Assembly: GCF_009469765.1 (NCBI RefSeq)
Contig: NZ_SSSQ01000017.1
Location: 1 to 64,000 of the forward strand
Direction of reading: 5' to 3'
DNA from: Dechloromonas hortensis
Lineage (GTDB): Bacteria; Pseudomonadota; Gammaproteobacteria; Burkholderiales; Rhodocyclaceae
Length of the DNA stretch: 64,000 nt
Numbering within the stretch: position 1 is the stretch's first letter; every line of letters starts with the position of its first letter. Of this stretch, positions 51,140 to 59,598 are shown in pieces. The position numbers and the translations under genes were made by a program. The notes beneath the pieces were generated by a model that made no database searches, was not told the DNA's origin, and worked only from the letters and a program-made list of their open reading frames with translations.

Positions 51140-52624
51140 TTGGCAACGACGCCTGGTTCCGATACCGAACGCTCGCTATTCGGTGAGATTCTCGACTGGA
51201 TGCTGGCGCCGCTGCTTTTCGTCTGGCCGCTGAGCATCGCCTTTACCCATTACTTCGCCAACAACGTCGCCAATTTCCCCTACGATCAGGCCCTGCGCGA
51301 GCATGTCGCGGCGATCGCCCGCCAGGTCAAGCTGGTCGGCGGCAAACCGGTGCTGACCTTGCCGGCCTCGGCGCGGGCGCTGCTACGCGCCGACGAGACC
51401 GACAGCGTGTATTTCCACGTCGTCACCCAGGACGGCAAGCTGCTCGCCGGCGACAAGGAATTACCGATGCCCAGCGAGTTGCCCGGCGATGCCTCGTTGA
51501 CCGGGGAAATCTACCTGCGTGATGCCGAATACAACGGCCAGGATCTGCGCTTTGCCTATACCTGGCTGGCCGATCCGACCTTGCCCCGCGAGCGCTGGAT
51601 CGTCGTCGAAGTCGCCGAAACGACCGAGAAGCGGACCCAACTGGCCAACAAGATCGTCGCCAGCGTCATCCTGCCGCAGTTCGTGATCATTCCACTGGCC
51701 GTCATGCTCGTCTGGTTCGGTCTCTCCCGGGGCTTGCGGCCGCTGACCCGGCTGCGCCAAACCATCGAGGCCCGAGAACCCGCCGACTTGTCGCCGATTG
51801 CCACCCGTCGCGTGCCGGAAGAACTGGAGCCGCTGGTCGAAGCCTTCAACGCCATGCTGGAGCGCATGAAGAAAAACGTCGAGGCACAACAGCGCTTCGT
51901 CGCCGATGCAGCGCACCAGATGCGCACGCCACTGACCGGCCTGAAAACCCAGGCCCAGTTCGCCATCCGCGAAACCGATCCGGAGGCCTTGCGTCACGCC
52001 TTGCGCCAGATCGCGGTCGGGGTGGACCGGGCCGGGCGCCTGGTTAATCAATTGCTCACCCTCGCCCGTACCGAGGGCGGCGAGCCGGCCCAGCAGCGGC
52101 ATGAGCCGCTCGATCTCGCTGCCCTGATTCGCGATGTGGTGGAGGACTGGGTCATGGTTGCCATCGAAAAGGGCATTGATCTGGGCTACGAGGCGGACAA
52201 CGACGCGATGATCATGGGCAATGCCTTTCTGTTGCGCGAACTTGCCAAGAACCTGATCGACAACGCGCTCCGCTATACCCCGAGGGGCGGTCATGTCACT
52301 TGTCGTATCCTGAACAATCAGGTCAGCGTCGTCCTTGAGGTCGAGGATGACGGGATCGGGATCAGCGAAGAGCAGGCGGAGCTGGTTTTCGAGCGCTTTT
52401 ACCGCGTCGACGATGCGATGACCGAGGGCAGTGGCCTGGGCCTGGCCATCGTTCAGGAAATTGCCATGCAGCATGGTTCGCGCGCCAGTTTGCGGCCCAA
52501 TCCGCAGGGCCGTGGTGCCGTGGCACGGGTGGTCTTTGCGGCCTGGCAAGCGCCGCCACCGCCGCCGCCGGAGCCTGACGACTTTTCGGAACTCTATCGC
52601 CAGTCGCCACCGATTGGCACCTGA
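51140..52624 (+). CDS. Sensor histidine kinase, QseC/TctE-like
   Basis: A 494-residue inner-membrane kinase. Membrane segments ~23-38 and ~173-195, a periplasmic region, HAMP, HisKA with His in DAAHQMRTPLTG, and HATPase (DDGIGI, GSGLGLAI). The start is TTG 51140, right after the regulator stop. It ends with a Pro-rich tail (APPPPPPEPDD). Confidence 0.9.
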   Translation: MATTPGSDTERSLFGEILDWMLAPLLFVWPLSIAFTHYFANNVANFPYDQALREHVAAIARQVKLVGGKPVLTLPASARALLRADETDSVYFHVVTQDGKLLAGDKELPMPSELPGDASLTGEIYLRDAEYNGQDLRFAYTWLADPTLPRERWIVVEVAETTEKRTQLANKIVASVILPQFVIIPLAVMLVWFGLSRGLRPLTRLRQTIEAREPADLSPIATRRVPEELEPLVEAFNAMLERMKKNVEAQQRFVADAAHQMRTPLTGLKTQAQFAIRETDPEALRHALRQIAVGVDRAGRLVNQLLTLARTEGGEPAQQRHEPLDLAALIRDVVEDWVMVAIEKGIDLGYEADNDAMIMGNAFLLRELAKNLIDNALRYTPRGGHVTCRILNNQVSVVLEVEDDGIGISEEQAELVFERFYRVDDAMTEGSGLGLAIVQEIAMQHGSRASLRPNPQGRGAVARVVFAAWQAPPPPPPEPDDFSELYRQSPPIGT

Positions 52625-52667
52625 TTGGGGGAGGGCGAGCTTTTTTTGCGCTGAATGCTGAATTGTC

Positions 52668-52696
52668 TTGCCAGCACTGATTCTCATCGCTATAAT
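52668..52696 (+). promoter_or_regulatory. Promoter of the tRNA-Phe gene
   Basis: TTGCCA (52668-52673), 17 bases, TATAAT (52691-52696). The tRNA starts 14 bases later. Confidence 0.85.
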
Positions 52697-52709
52697 GCGC
52701 GCTCGTTTT

Positions 52710-52785
52710 GGCCAATTAGCTCAGTTGGTAGAGCAGCGGATTGAAAATCCGCGTGTCCGTGGTTCGATTCCGCGATTGGCCACCA
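52710..52785 (+). tRNA. tRNA-Phe (GAA)
   Basis: 76 bases with GGCCAAT/ATTGGCC acceptor arms, the TTCGATT T-loop, CCA encoded, and anticodon GAA in the TTGAAAA loop. Confidence 0.98.
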
Positions 52786-52809
52786 GAATTATCCTTGTTC
52801 GCAAGGTAG

Positions 52810-52840
52810 AAAAAGCCAACCAGCAATGGTTGGCTTTTTT
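52810..52840 (+). terminator. Terminator after tRNA-Phe
   Basis: AAAAAGCCAACCA, GCAA loop, complementary strand and T-run. It ends 16 bases before rsmJ, so rsmJ needs readthrough or its own start. Confidence 0.92.
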
Positions 52841-52856
52841 GCTTTTGGGATACCCG

Positions 52857-53645
52857 ATGAGCACCGACTCTCTGCCGGTCATGATCCGTGTTGACGCGCT
52901 GGAGCCAGCCTTTGCGGCTGCGGCTGCCGGCTGGGCAGAGCGTTTGCATTTGCCTCTGACGGGCGAGGCCGATTTTGCCGTCCAACTGGGTGGCGATGGC
53001 TTGCAGTTTGTCGAACTGGGGCCGGATGCCCCGGGGCCGGTGCGGGTCGACTTTGTCGAAGGGGCGGTGGCGCACCGTCGGCTGTTTGGTGGTGGTAGCG
53101 GCCAGATGATCGCCAAGGCGGTCGGCATCCAGCCCGGTGTGCGACCACTCGTCCTCGATGCCACTGCCGGCCTCGGTCGCGATGCCTTCGTGCTGGCCGA
53201 ACTTGGTTGCGCCGTCCGGCTGATCGAACGCCAGCCGGTGATTGCCGCCCTGCTGGAGGATGGGCTGGCGCGCGCCATGGCCGACCCCGAGGTAGCCCCG
53301 ATTGTCGGCCGGATGCATCTGCGCTTCGGAAATGCCATCGAACTGATGCAAGCCTGGCCGGACGAAGTGCCGCAGGTCATCTATCTGGACCCGATGTTTC
53401 CCCACCGCGACAAGAGTGCGCTGGTCAAGAAGGAAATGCGCCTGTTCCGCCCTTTGGCCGGCGCCGATGACGATGCGCCGGCCCTGCTGGCGGCCGCCCT
53501 GGCGCTGGCGACGCACCGGGTGGTGGTCAAGCGGCCGCGCAAGGCGCCGACCATTGCCGGGGTGCAGCCCGGCTATGCGCTCGAAGGCAAATCCAGCCGC
53601 TTCGACATTTACCCGAAAAAAGCGCTGAAGGCCAAGACCGGCTGA
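52857..53645 (+). CDS. rsmJ: 16S rRNA (guanine-1516-N2) methyltransferase RsmJ
   Basis: A 262-residue SAM methyltransferase. Motif I VLDATAGLGRDAFVLAELG and catalytic YLDPMFPHRDKSA are specific for RsmJ. ATG 52857 (MSTDSL). Confidence 0.93.
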   Translation: MSTDSLPVMIRVDALEPAFAAAAAGWAERLHLPLTGEADFAVQLGGDGLQFVELGPDAPGPVRVDFVEGAVAHRRLFGGGSGQMIAKAVGIQPGVRPLVLDATAGLGRDAFVLAELGCAVRLIERQPVIAALLEDGLARAMADPEVAPIVGRMHLRFGNAIELMQAWPDEVPQVIYLDPMFPHRDKSALVKKEMRLFRPLAGADDDAPALLAAALALATHRVVVKRPRKAPTIAGVQPGYALEGKSSRFDIYPKKALKAKTG

Positions 53646-53784
53646 ACTGCCTCACCGGGGAGGCGATGGCGTCTGTTCTCTGTGGCATGGCGTACCGGCC
53701 TCGGGTATTCTCCCCGCCATTCCTTATTTCCGGTGTCGTGCGGGGTGCTTGTTGCCTGCTCCACGTGGTTCGAACGGTCAAGCG

Positions 53785-56133
53785 ATGCGCAAACTAGCCC
53801 CTCTCCTTTTTCTGCTGTTGAGCGCTTGCGCAACGGTGATTTCGCTGCACCTCGATGATCGTTTCGGGGTCGCCGATCCGGCCCGCTTTGATCGCTTGCC
53901 GGTCGCGGCCAACGGACCGTCGCCCGATTACTGGCGCGATGTCCGGCCGCTCCTCGATCAACGTTGCGTCAGTTGCCACGCCTGCTACGACGCACCGTGC
54001 CAGTTGAACCTGGCTAGTTATGCCGGCCTGACGCGCGGTGCGAATCCGGAGGTCGTCTATTCCAGCACGCGCCTGCTTGCCGCGCAGCCGACCCGGCTGG
54101 GGGTGGATGCGCAGACGACAGTGGCTTGGCGTCAGATGGGCTTTTTTCCGGTTCTCAACGAGCGGCAGTCGACGCCCGAGGCAAATCGCACAGCCGGGGT
54201 CATGCACCGTCTGCTCAGCTTGAAGCAGCAAAATCCCGGGCCGGAGGCCGGCGCCTTGCCGGAGCGGGATTTTGATTTTTCGCTCGACCGCACACAGGTC
54301 TGCGTTCGAGCCGAGGGCGTGGACGAGTATGCGCGGCAGCATCCGCAGCGCGGCATGCCCTTTGGTCTGCCGGCCTTGCCGGCGGCGGAGCATGCGACGC
54401 TGAGCAAGTGGCTGGAAGCCGGTGCGCCCTATACGCCGCCAGCCCCGTTGCCGGCCGCGATCCGGGCCAAGGTGGGCGAGTGGGAGCAATTCCTCAATGG
54501 CGACAGCCTGAAGGAGCAACTGGCGGCTCGTTACATCTACGAGCACTGGTATATCGGTCATCTATATTTTGACGAGTTGCCCGGCGTCTTCTTCGAACTG
54601 GTCCGTAGTCGGACGCCGTCGGGTGTGCCGATCGAGCGGGTGGTGACGCGCCGGCCGTATGACGACCCTGGCATCGAGCGGGTTTATTACCGCCTGCAAC
54701 GGCTGGAGGCGACGGCGGTTGCCAAGACGCATATGCCGCTCAAACTCGATGCCGAGCGCCTGAGCCGATTGCGGGGCTGGTTTTTGGCGCCGAATTACCG
54801 GGTCGAACAGTTGCCCGGTTATGCGGCGGAGGTCGCCTCAAATCCTTTCGTCACCTTCCGTGCACTGCCGGTGGAGGCGCGCTATCGCTTCATGCTGGAC
54901 GAGGCGCAATTCACGCTGATGGGCTTCATGAAAGGGCCGGTCTGCCGGGGGCAGGTTGCCCTGAATGTGATCAACGATCATTTCTGGGTGGTATTCGTCA
55001 ATCCGGACAGCAAGGAAAATCGTTTGATGGATGCCATGCTCGATGCCGCGATGCCGGCCTTGCGCTTGCCGGCCGAGCACGAAAGCACGGCCGGCCTGCT
55101 CGCCTGGCGTGACTACGCGACACTGGAAAACCGTTATTTGGAGTCGAAGAGCAAGGTGCTGGCTCAGTCGGCGAGCAAGGACTTCCTGCCGCACGTCAAC
55201 AAGTTGTGGAATGGCGAGGGGCGGAATCCGAATGCTGCGCTAACCGTTTTTCGCCATTTCGATAGTGCTTCCGTCGTGCGCGGCCTGGCCGGAGAAAAGC
55301 CGCAGACGACGCTGTTGCTCGGCTATCCGCTGTTGGAACGGATGCATTACCTGCTGGTCGCCGGCTTCGACGTTTACGGCAACCTCGGCCATCAGGTCGC
55401 CACACGTCTGTATATGGATTTCCTGCGTATGGAAGGCGAACTGAATTTCCTCACCCTGCTGCCGCTGCAGGCCCGTCAGCCGGTGCTCGATCACTGGTAT
55501 CGCGGCCGAAACGGAGCTCATAGTCGCTATTTTTCCGATGCTGCCGCCTATTTTTCGCAGGAAAGCGGCATGCGTTTCCGCAGCGCGAAGCCGCTCGACG
55601 AGTTGTACCAGGCGCTGCTCCAACGCATGGCGCCGGTGCGCGAAGCCAGTCTGGACTGGGCGGCGAATGGCTGGAGTCGGCCGGAGGTAGTCCACTTGCG
55701 CCGCCTGGGGGCGGTCGCCGGCATCGCGGCGTCGGTGATGCCGGAGAACAGCTTGCTGGCCGTGCGGCGGGCTGACCGCAGCCTGCATCTCGTTTCATTG
55801 GTGCGTAACAGTGCCCACAGCAATGTTGCCGAAATCATCCGCGAGTCGAAACGTCGCCTGCCCGAGGAAGACACGCTGCTGGCGCTGGATGGCGTGGTTG
55901 GCGCCTATCCGAATGCGATCTATGCGGTCGACGCCGCAGAATTGCCGAATTTCACCGATCTGGTGGCCGGCTTGAAGCGTGAGGACGATCTGGTCCGTCT
56001 GACCGAGCGTTATGGCGTGCGCCGGAGCGATCCCCGTTTCTGGCCGCTGAGCGATGCGATCCATGCCGAATGGCGGCGGATCGCCCCGCGCGAGGCGGCC
56101 ATCCTCGACTACAGCCGCCTCGAAAATCGCTAG
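53785..56133 (+). CDS. cti: Fatty acid cis/trans isomerase (Cti)
   Basis: A 782-residue periplasmic protein with a signal peptide and a lipobox-like LSAC (Cys15). The c-type heme motif C61-V-S-C64-H65 is the hallmark of Cti. It converts cis-unsaturated membrane fatty acids to trans under solvent or heat stress. ATG 53785. Its TAG shares CTAG with the terC stop. Confidence 0.9.
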   Translation: MRKLAPLLFLLLSACATVISLHLDDRFGVADPARFDRLPVAANGPSPDYWRDVRPLLDQRCVSCHACYDAPCQLNLASYAGLTRGANPEVVYSSTRLLAAQPTRLGVDAQTTVAWRQMGFFPVLNERQSTPEANRTAGVMHRLLSLKQQNPGPEAGALPERDFDFSLDRTQVCVRAEGVDEYARQHPQRGMPFGLPALPAAEHATLSKWLEAGAPYTPPAPLPAAIRAKVGEWEQFLNGDSLKEQLAARYIYEHWYIGHLYFDELPGVFFELVRSRTPSGVPIERVVTRRPYDDPGIERVYYRLQRLEATAVAKTHMPLKLDAERLSRLRGWFLAPNYRVEQLPGYAAEVASNPFVTFRALPVEARYRFMLDEAQFTLMGFMKGPVCRGQVALNVINDHFWVVFVNPDSKENRLMDAMLDAAMPALRLPAEHESTAGLLAWRDYATLENRYLESKSKVLAQSASKDFLPHVNKLWNGEGRNPNAALTVFRHFDSASVVRGLAGEKPQTTLLLGYPLLERMHYLLVAGFDVYGNLGHQVATRLYMDFLRMEGELNFLTLLPLQARQPVLDHWYRGRNGAHSRYFSDAAAYFSQESGMRFRSAKPLDELYQALLQRMAPVREASLDWAANGWSRPEVVHLRRLGAVAGIAASVMPENSLLAVRRADRSLHLVSLVRNSAHSNVAEIIRESKRRLPEEDTLLALDGVVGAYPNAIYAVDAAELPNFTDLVAGLKREDDLVRLTERYGVRRSDPRFWPLSDAIHAEWRRIAPREAAILDYSRLENR

Positions 56134-57089
56134 CCGGTGCGTTTCATTCGGGCTTCCTTGCGCAGAGAGGCCCAGACCGAGGTGCCGATGATGACGGCAA
56201 CGACGGCCAGCGAAAAGCCAACCGGGATCTTGTAGAGATCGATCAGCAGCATTTTGACGCCGATGAACATGAGGACGACGGCCAGCCCATACTTGAGCAG
56301 CGAGAAGCGGTCGGCGACCCCGGCGAGCAGGAAGTACATGGCACGCAGGCCGAGGATGGCGAAGATGTTGGAGGTCAGCACGATGAACGGATCGGTGGTG
56401 ATCGCAAAAATGGCCGGGATTGAATCGACGGCGAAAATCAGGTCGGAGATCTCGACCAGGACCAGGGCGAGCAAGAGCGGGGTGGCGTGACGGGCGCCGT
56501 TTTGCCAGGTAAAGAAGCGTTGACCGTCGAAGTCGCTGCTGATCTTCAGGTGGCGGCGCAGCCACTGGATCAGTCGATTGTTGTCGAGGTCGGGCTTTTC
56601 GTCGGCGAACCAGTACATCTTGACGCCGGTGATCAGCAGGAAGCCGCCGAAAATGTACAGAATCCAGTGGAACTGGCTGATCAGCCAGGCGCCGGCAAAG
56701 ATCATCACCGTGCGCATGACGATGGCGCCGAGCACGCCGTAGAGCAGCACGCGCTTCTGCAATTCGGCAGGTACTGCGAAGTAGCCGAACAGCATTAGCC
56801 AGATGAAGACGTTGTCGACCGCAAGGGCTTTTTCGATCAAGTAGCCGGTGATGAATTCGAGGGCCCGGGTATTGGCGACTTCGCGTCCCAAACTGCCGTC
56901 GAGATGCCACCACAGGGCCCCGGCGAAGGCGAAGGTCAGGCTGATCCAGACCATCGACCAGATGGCCGCTTCCTTGTAAGTGACCCGATGCTCCTTGCCG
57001 CCACCGACGACGAAGAGGTCGATGGCCAGCATGACCAGCACAATGGCGGCAAAGCCCGTCCATAAACCCAGACTGCCGATGGTTTCCAT
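56130..57089 (-). CDS. terC: TerC/Alx-family membrane protein, probable Mn exporter
   Basis: A 319-residue membrane protein with nine or so helices. The acidic motifs in ALAVDNVFIWLMLFGYF and EISDLIFAVDSIPAIFAI are those of TerC/Alx. Members export manganese. ATG 57089 has AAAGGAAAC. A manganese riboswitch lies upstream. Confidence 0.9.
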   Translation of the reverse strand: METIGSLGLWTGFAAIVLVMLAIDLFVVGGGKEHRVTYKEAAIWSMVWISLTFAFAGALWWHLDGSLGREVANTRALEFITGYLIEKALAVDNVFIWLMLFGYFAVPAELQKRVLLYGVLGAIVMRTVMIFAGAWLISQFHWILYIFGGFLLITGVKMYWFADEKPDLDNNRLIQWLRRHLKISSDFDGQRFFTWQNGARHATPLLLALVLVEISDLIFAVDSIPAIFAITTDPFIVLTSNIFAILGLRAMYFLLAGVADRFSLLKYGLAVVLMFIGVKMLLIDLYKIPVGFSLAVVAVIIGTSVWASLRKEARMKRTG

Positions 57090-57104
57090 GATGTTTCCTT
57101 TCGC

Positions 57105-57156
57105 GCATTCCACAAAGCAAATGGCCCGTGCCGGAGTGGGCAGGGCCATGGAATGC
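57105..57156 (-). promoter_or_regulatory. Leader hairpin downstream of the Mn aptamer
   Basis: GCATTCCA and TGGAATGC (57105-57112, 57149-57156) with nested ATGGCCC/GGGCCAT. It lies next to the terC Shine-Dalgarno. The aptamer's CCTTTG strand can instead pair with CGGCAAGG, giving a switch. Confidence 0.5.
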
Positions 57157-57174
57157 CAAAGGAGCCTTGCCGTC

Positions 57175-57276
57175 GCGGCAAAGGTCTTGCTCGCAGCGCT
57201 GTTCTGCTGCCCGGTTGCCGGAAGCGGGGGCTTCGTGATGACGACAGGCCGGATGGGAGCTACTCCCCCTTGGGAT
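57175..57276 (-). ncRNA. yybP-ykoY manganese riboswitch
   Basis: On the minus strand, GGGGGAGTAGC near the 5' end and GCTGCGAGCAAGACCTTTG at the 3' end are the conserved Mn-binding loops. P1 pairs CAAGG with CCTTTG. It controls terC, as in Alx and MntP leaders. Confidence 0.92.
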
Positions 57277-57282
57277 ATCTTG

Positions 57283-57312
57283 ACTCTAGTGAAGGCCGGG
57301 GCCAGCTGTCAA
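57283..57312 (-). promoter_or_regulatory. Promoter of the Mn riboswitch-terC unit
   Basis: On the minus strand TTGACA (57312-57307), 18 bases, TAGAGT (57288-57283). Transcription starts about 57276, right at the aptamer. Confidence 0.75.
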
Positions 57313-57372
57313 CCTTTCCCTAATGGCCCCGGCCTATACTTTGCAATGCGGACGTAACAATGGAGGCCCATG

Positions 57373-57855
57373 ATGCCGATTTTCAACAGAGAGACGAGCA
57401 TGGATTTGTTGCTGTGGCGCCACGCCGAAGCGGAGGATGGCGAGGACGACATGAAGCGCCGGCTGACCGAGCGCGGCGAGAAGCAGGCGCGCACCATGGG
57501 CGCCTGGATTCGCGCGCATCAACCGAAGGATCTGCGCATCATCGTCAGTCCGGCCGTGCGCACGCAACAGACGGCCGAAGCCCTGAAACTGCCCTTCGAG
57601 ACCCATCGCAAGATCGGTCCCGAGGCCTGCGTTTCCGAACTGATCGCTGCTTCCGGCTGGCCGCAGGCCCCCGGTTCGGTCTTGATCATCGGCCACCAGC
57701 CCTCGCTTGGCCGTCTGGCTTCCTTGCTGCTCGCTGGACAGGAGGCGGACTGGAGCATCAAGAAGGGCGCCTTGTGGTGGTTGAGCAGCAGGGTCCGTCG
57801 GGGCGATAGCCAGACCGTGCTGCGGGCGATGATTCCGGTCGAATTGCTGGACTAG
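57373..57855 (+). CDS. sixA: Phosphohistidine phosphatase SixA family
   Basis: A 160-residue histidine phosphatase. The RHAEAED motif (RHG type), SPAVRTQQTAE and the GHQPSLG catalytic His are intact. SixA removes phosphate from phosphohistidine proteins. GGAGG, 6 bases upstream, supports ATG 57373; ATG 57400 (MDLLLWRH) is the alternative and fits family length better. Confidence 0.85.
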   Translation: MPIFNRETSMDLLLWRHAEAEDGEDDMKRRLTERGEKQARTMGAWIRAHQPKDLRIIVSPAVRTQQTAEALKLPFETHRKIGPEACVSELIAASGWPQAPGSVLIIGHQPSLGRLASLLLAGQEADWSIKKGALWWLSSRVRRGDSQTVLRAMIPVELLD

Positions 57856-57912
57856 ACAAGGGCACGGCTTAGGCGTGAAATAAGCTCTTTGGCATCGATC
57901 GATGGAGAGAGC

Positions 57913-59031
57913 ATGGTTAGCAGAAAAAAGACAACAGCAAGCCAGCCGGCGGTTCCGGCCGTAGCCCCGAAGAAAGTCACCGCGCGGCCGCCGCGGCCGG
58001 TGGCCAGCGGTGATGTCGCCCCGGTCCTGAAGCAGCCGGCCATCGAGACCTTCAGCGTCAGTGCTGCGGTCGACGGTGCCCAGGAGGCAAAAATGGGCGC
58101 CATGCGCGACGTCATTGCCGGCCTGTCGAGTGAAGAGTCGGTCGCCTTGCTCAAGGGCCTGCTCAAGCAGCAAGGCGTCGTCACTGGTGACTTGCCGGTC
58201 AGTCCCGACGAGGAACTGGCCCGGGACTGGCGCGATGGCGGTTACCCCTACAAAAACCTGATGCAGCGCCGCAATTACGAGCGGCAGAAATACCGGCTGC
58301 AGGTTGAGTTGCTGAAGCTGCAGGCCTGGGTCAAGGAAACCGGGCAGAAAGTGGTGATCCTCTTCGAGGGGCGCGATGCGGCGGGCAAGGGCGGTACCAT
58401 CAAGCGCTTCATGGAGCATCTCAATCCACGCGGTGCCCGCGTCGTGGCGCTGGAAAAGCCGAGCGAGATCGAGCGCGGCCAGTGGTATTTCCAGCGTTAC
58501 GTGCAGCATCTGCCGACCAACGGCGAGATCGTGCTATTCGACCGCTCCTGGTACAACCGTTCCGGCGTCGAGCGGGTGATGGGATTCTGCAGCGATCAGG
58601 AATACGGCGAGTTCGTCCGTCAGGCCCCGGAGTTCGAGCGCATGCTGGCCCGCAACGGGACGCATCTGATCAAATTCTGGTTTTCGGTCAGCCGCGAGGA
58701 GCAGCGCCGCCGCTTCCGCGAACGCAAGGTGCATCCGCTGAAACAATGGAAGCTGTCGCCGATCGACATGGCTTCCCTCGACAAATGGGACGACTACACC
58801 AAGGCCAAGGAGGCGATGTTCTTCCACACCGACACCGCCGACGCGCCGTGGACGGTGATCAAGTCAAACTGCAAGAAGCGGGCGCGCCTCAATGCGATGC
58901 GCTACGTGCTGCACAAACTGCCGTACAACAACAAGGACACCGAGCGGATCGGCAATCTCGACCCGCTGATCGTCGGCCGCGCCAATGTCGTCTATGAGCG
59001 CGGCGAGCAGCAGGGGCTGCCGATCCTGTAA
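57913..59031 (+). CDS. ppk2: Polyphosphate kinase 2 (PPK2)
   Basis: A 372-residue protein. Walker A GRDAAGKGGTIKRFMEHLN, Walker B FDRSWYNRSGVERVMGF. It moves phosphate between polyphosphate and nucleoside phosphates. The first ~95 residues are a Pro/Ala linker with a perfect copy of the bipartite motif at 58064-58093. ATG 57913 has GGAGAG. Confidence 0.93.
   Translation: MVSRKKTTASQPAVPAVAPKKVTARPPRPVASGDVAPVLKQPAIETFSVSAAVDGAQEAKMGAMRDVIAGLSSEESVALLKGLLKQQGVVTGDLPVSPDEELARDWRDGGYPYKNLMQRRNYERQKYRLQVELLKLQAWVKETGQKVVILFEGRDAAGKGGTIKRFMEHLNPRGARVVALEKPSEIERGQWYFQRYVQHLPTNGEIVLFDRSWYNRSGVERVMGFCSDQEYGEFVRQAPEFERMLARNGTHLIKFWFSVSREEQRRRFRERKVHPLKQWKLSPIDMASLDKWDDYTKAKEAMFFHTDTADAPWTVIKSNCKKRARLNAMRYVLHKLPYNNKDTERIGNLDPLIVGRANVVYERGEQQGLPIL
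58064..58093 (-). repeat. Bipartite motif, 19 of 19
   Basis: TTTTTGCC-N11-GTCGACCGCAG on the minus strand, in the N-terminal linker part of ppk2 (encodes AAVDGAQEAK). Confidence 0.7.
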
Positions 59032-59523
59032 TCAGCTGATGACGTAGGAGGCGCCACCGGTGGCGATGAGCAGGCCGGTTTCATTTTCCAGCGTCATCTG
59101 CACCGAAGCAATGCGGCCGCCGAGACGGGTGATCCGTCCGGTGGCGGTGAATTTTTTGCCGATGCCCTGATACAGGTAGTCGGTGCGCAGATCGATGGTG
59201 CCGATGCGGCCGAAGCGGTGGCCGACCTGTTCGGTTGTCTCGCTGTTGAATTTTTCGGCGACGGCGACCGTCACCGCCAGACCGCCGACGGTGTCGAGCA
59301 CGGTGGCGATCACGCCGCCATGCAGGCGGCCATGCTGGTAATGGCCGATCAGTTCCTGGCGCATGGCGAAGCTGATCTGCGGCGCGGCCGGATCGAGGGA
59401 TTCGACCTTGAAACCGAGCAGTTCGTTGAAGCAGAGCTTGTGCTCGAAAACATCGCGCAGGGCGGCTTCGAGACGGATTTGCTCCTCGGCGGAGCGGCGG
59501 GGTAGTTGGGTGGTGGCAGTCAT
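59032..59523 (-). CDS. PaaI/YiiD-type hotdog thioesterase
   Basis: A 163-residue hotdog protein. GRLHGGVIATVLDTVGG is the PaaI-like motif. Acyl-CoA thioesterase; substrate unknown. ATG 59523; an in-frame TTG lies at 59532. Convergent with ppk2, abutting it. Confidence 0.85.
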   Translation of the reverse strand: MTATTQLPRRSAEEQIRLEAALRDVFEHKLCFNELLGFKVESLDPAAPQISFAMRQELIGHYQHGRLHGGVIATVLDTVGGLAVTVAVAEKFNSETTEQVGHRFGRIGTIDLRTDYLYQGIGKKFTATGRITRLGGRIASVQMTLENETGLLIATGGASYVIS

Positions 59524-59539
59524 CGCGTTCAATAGACAT

Positions 59540-59568
59540 AAAAAAGGGCGACGGGGTTGCCGTCGCCC
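59540..59568 (-). terminator. Terminator of the pyruvate dehydrogenase operon
   Basis: Minus strand GGGCGACGG, CAACC loop, CCGTCGCCC and six T. It lies 31 bases after lpd. Confidence 0.92.
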
Positions 59569-59598
59569 AAACCGAACGCTAGTTTAGCCTAGCGGGAC

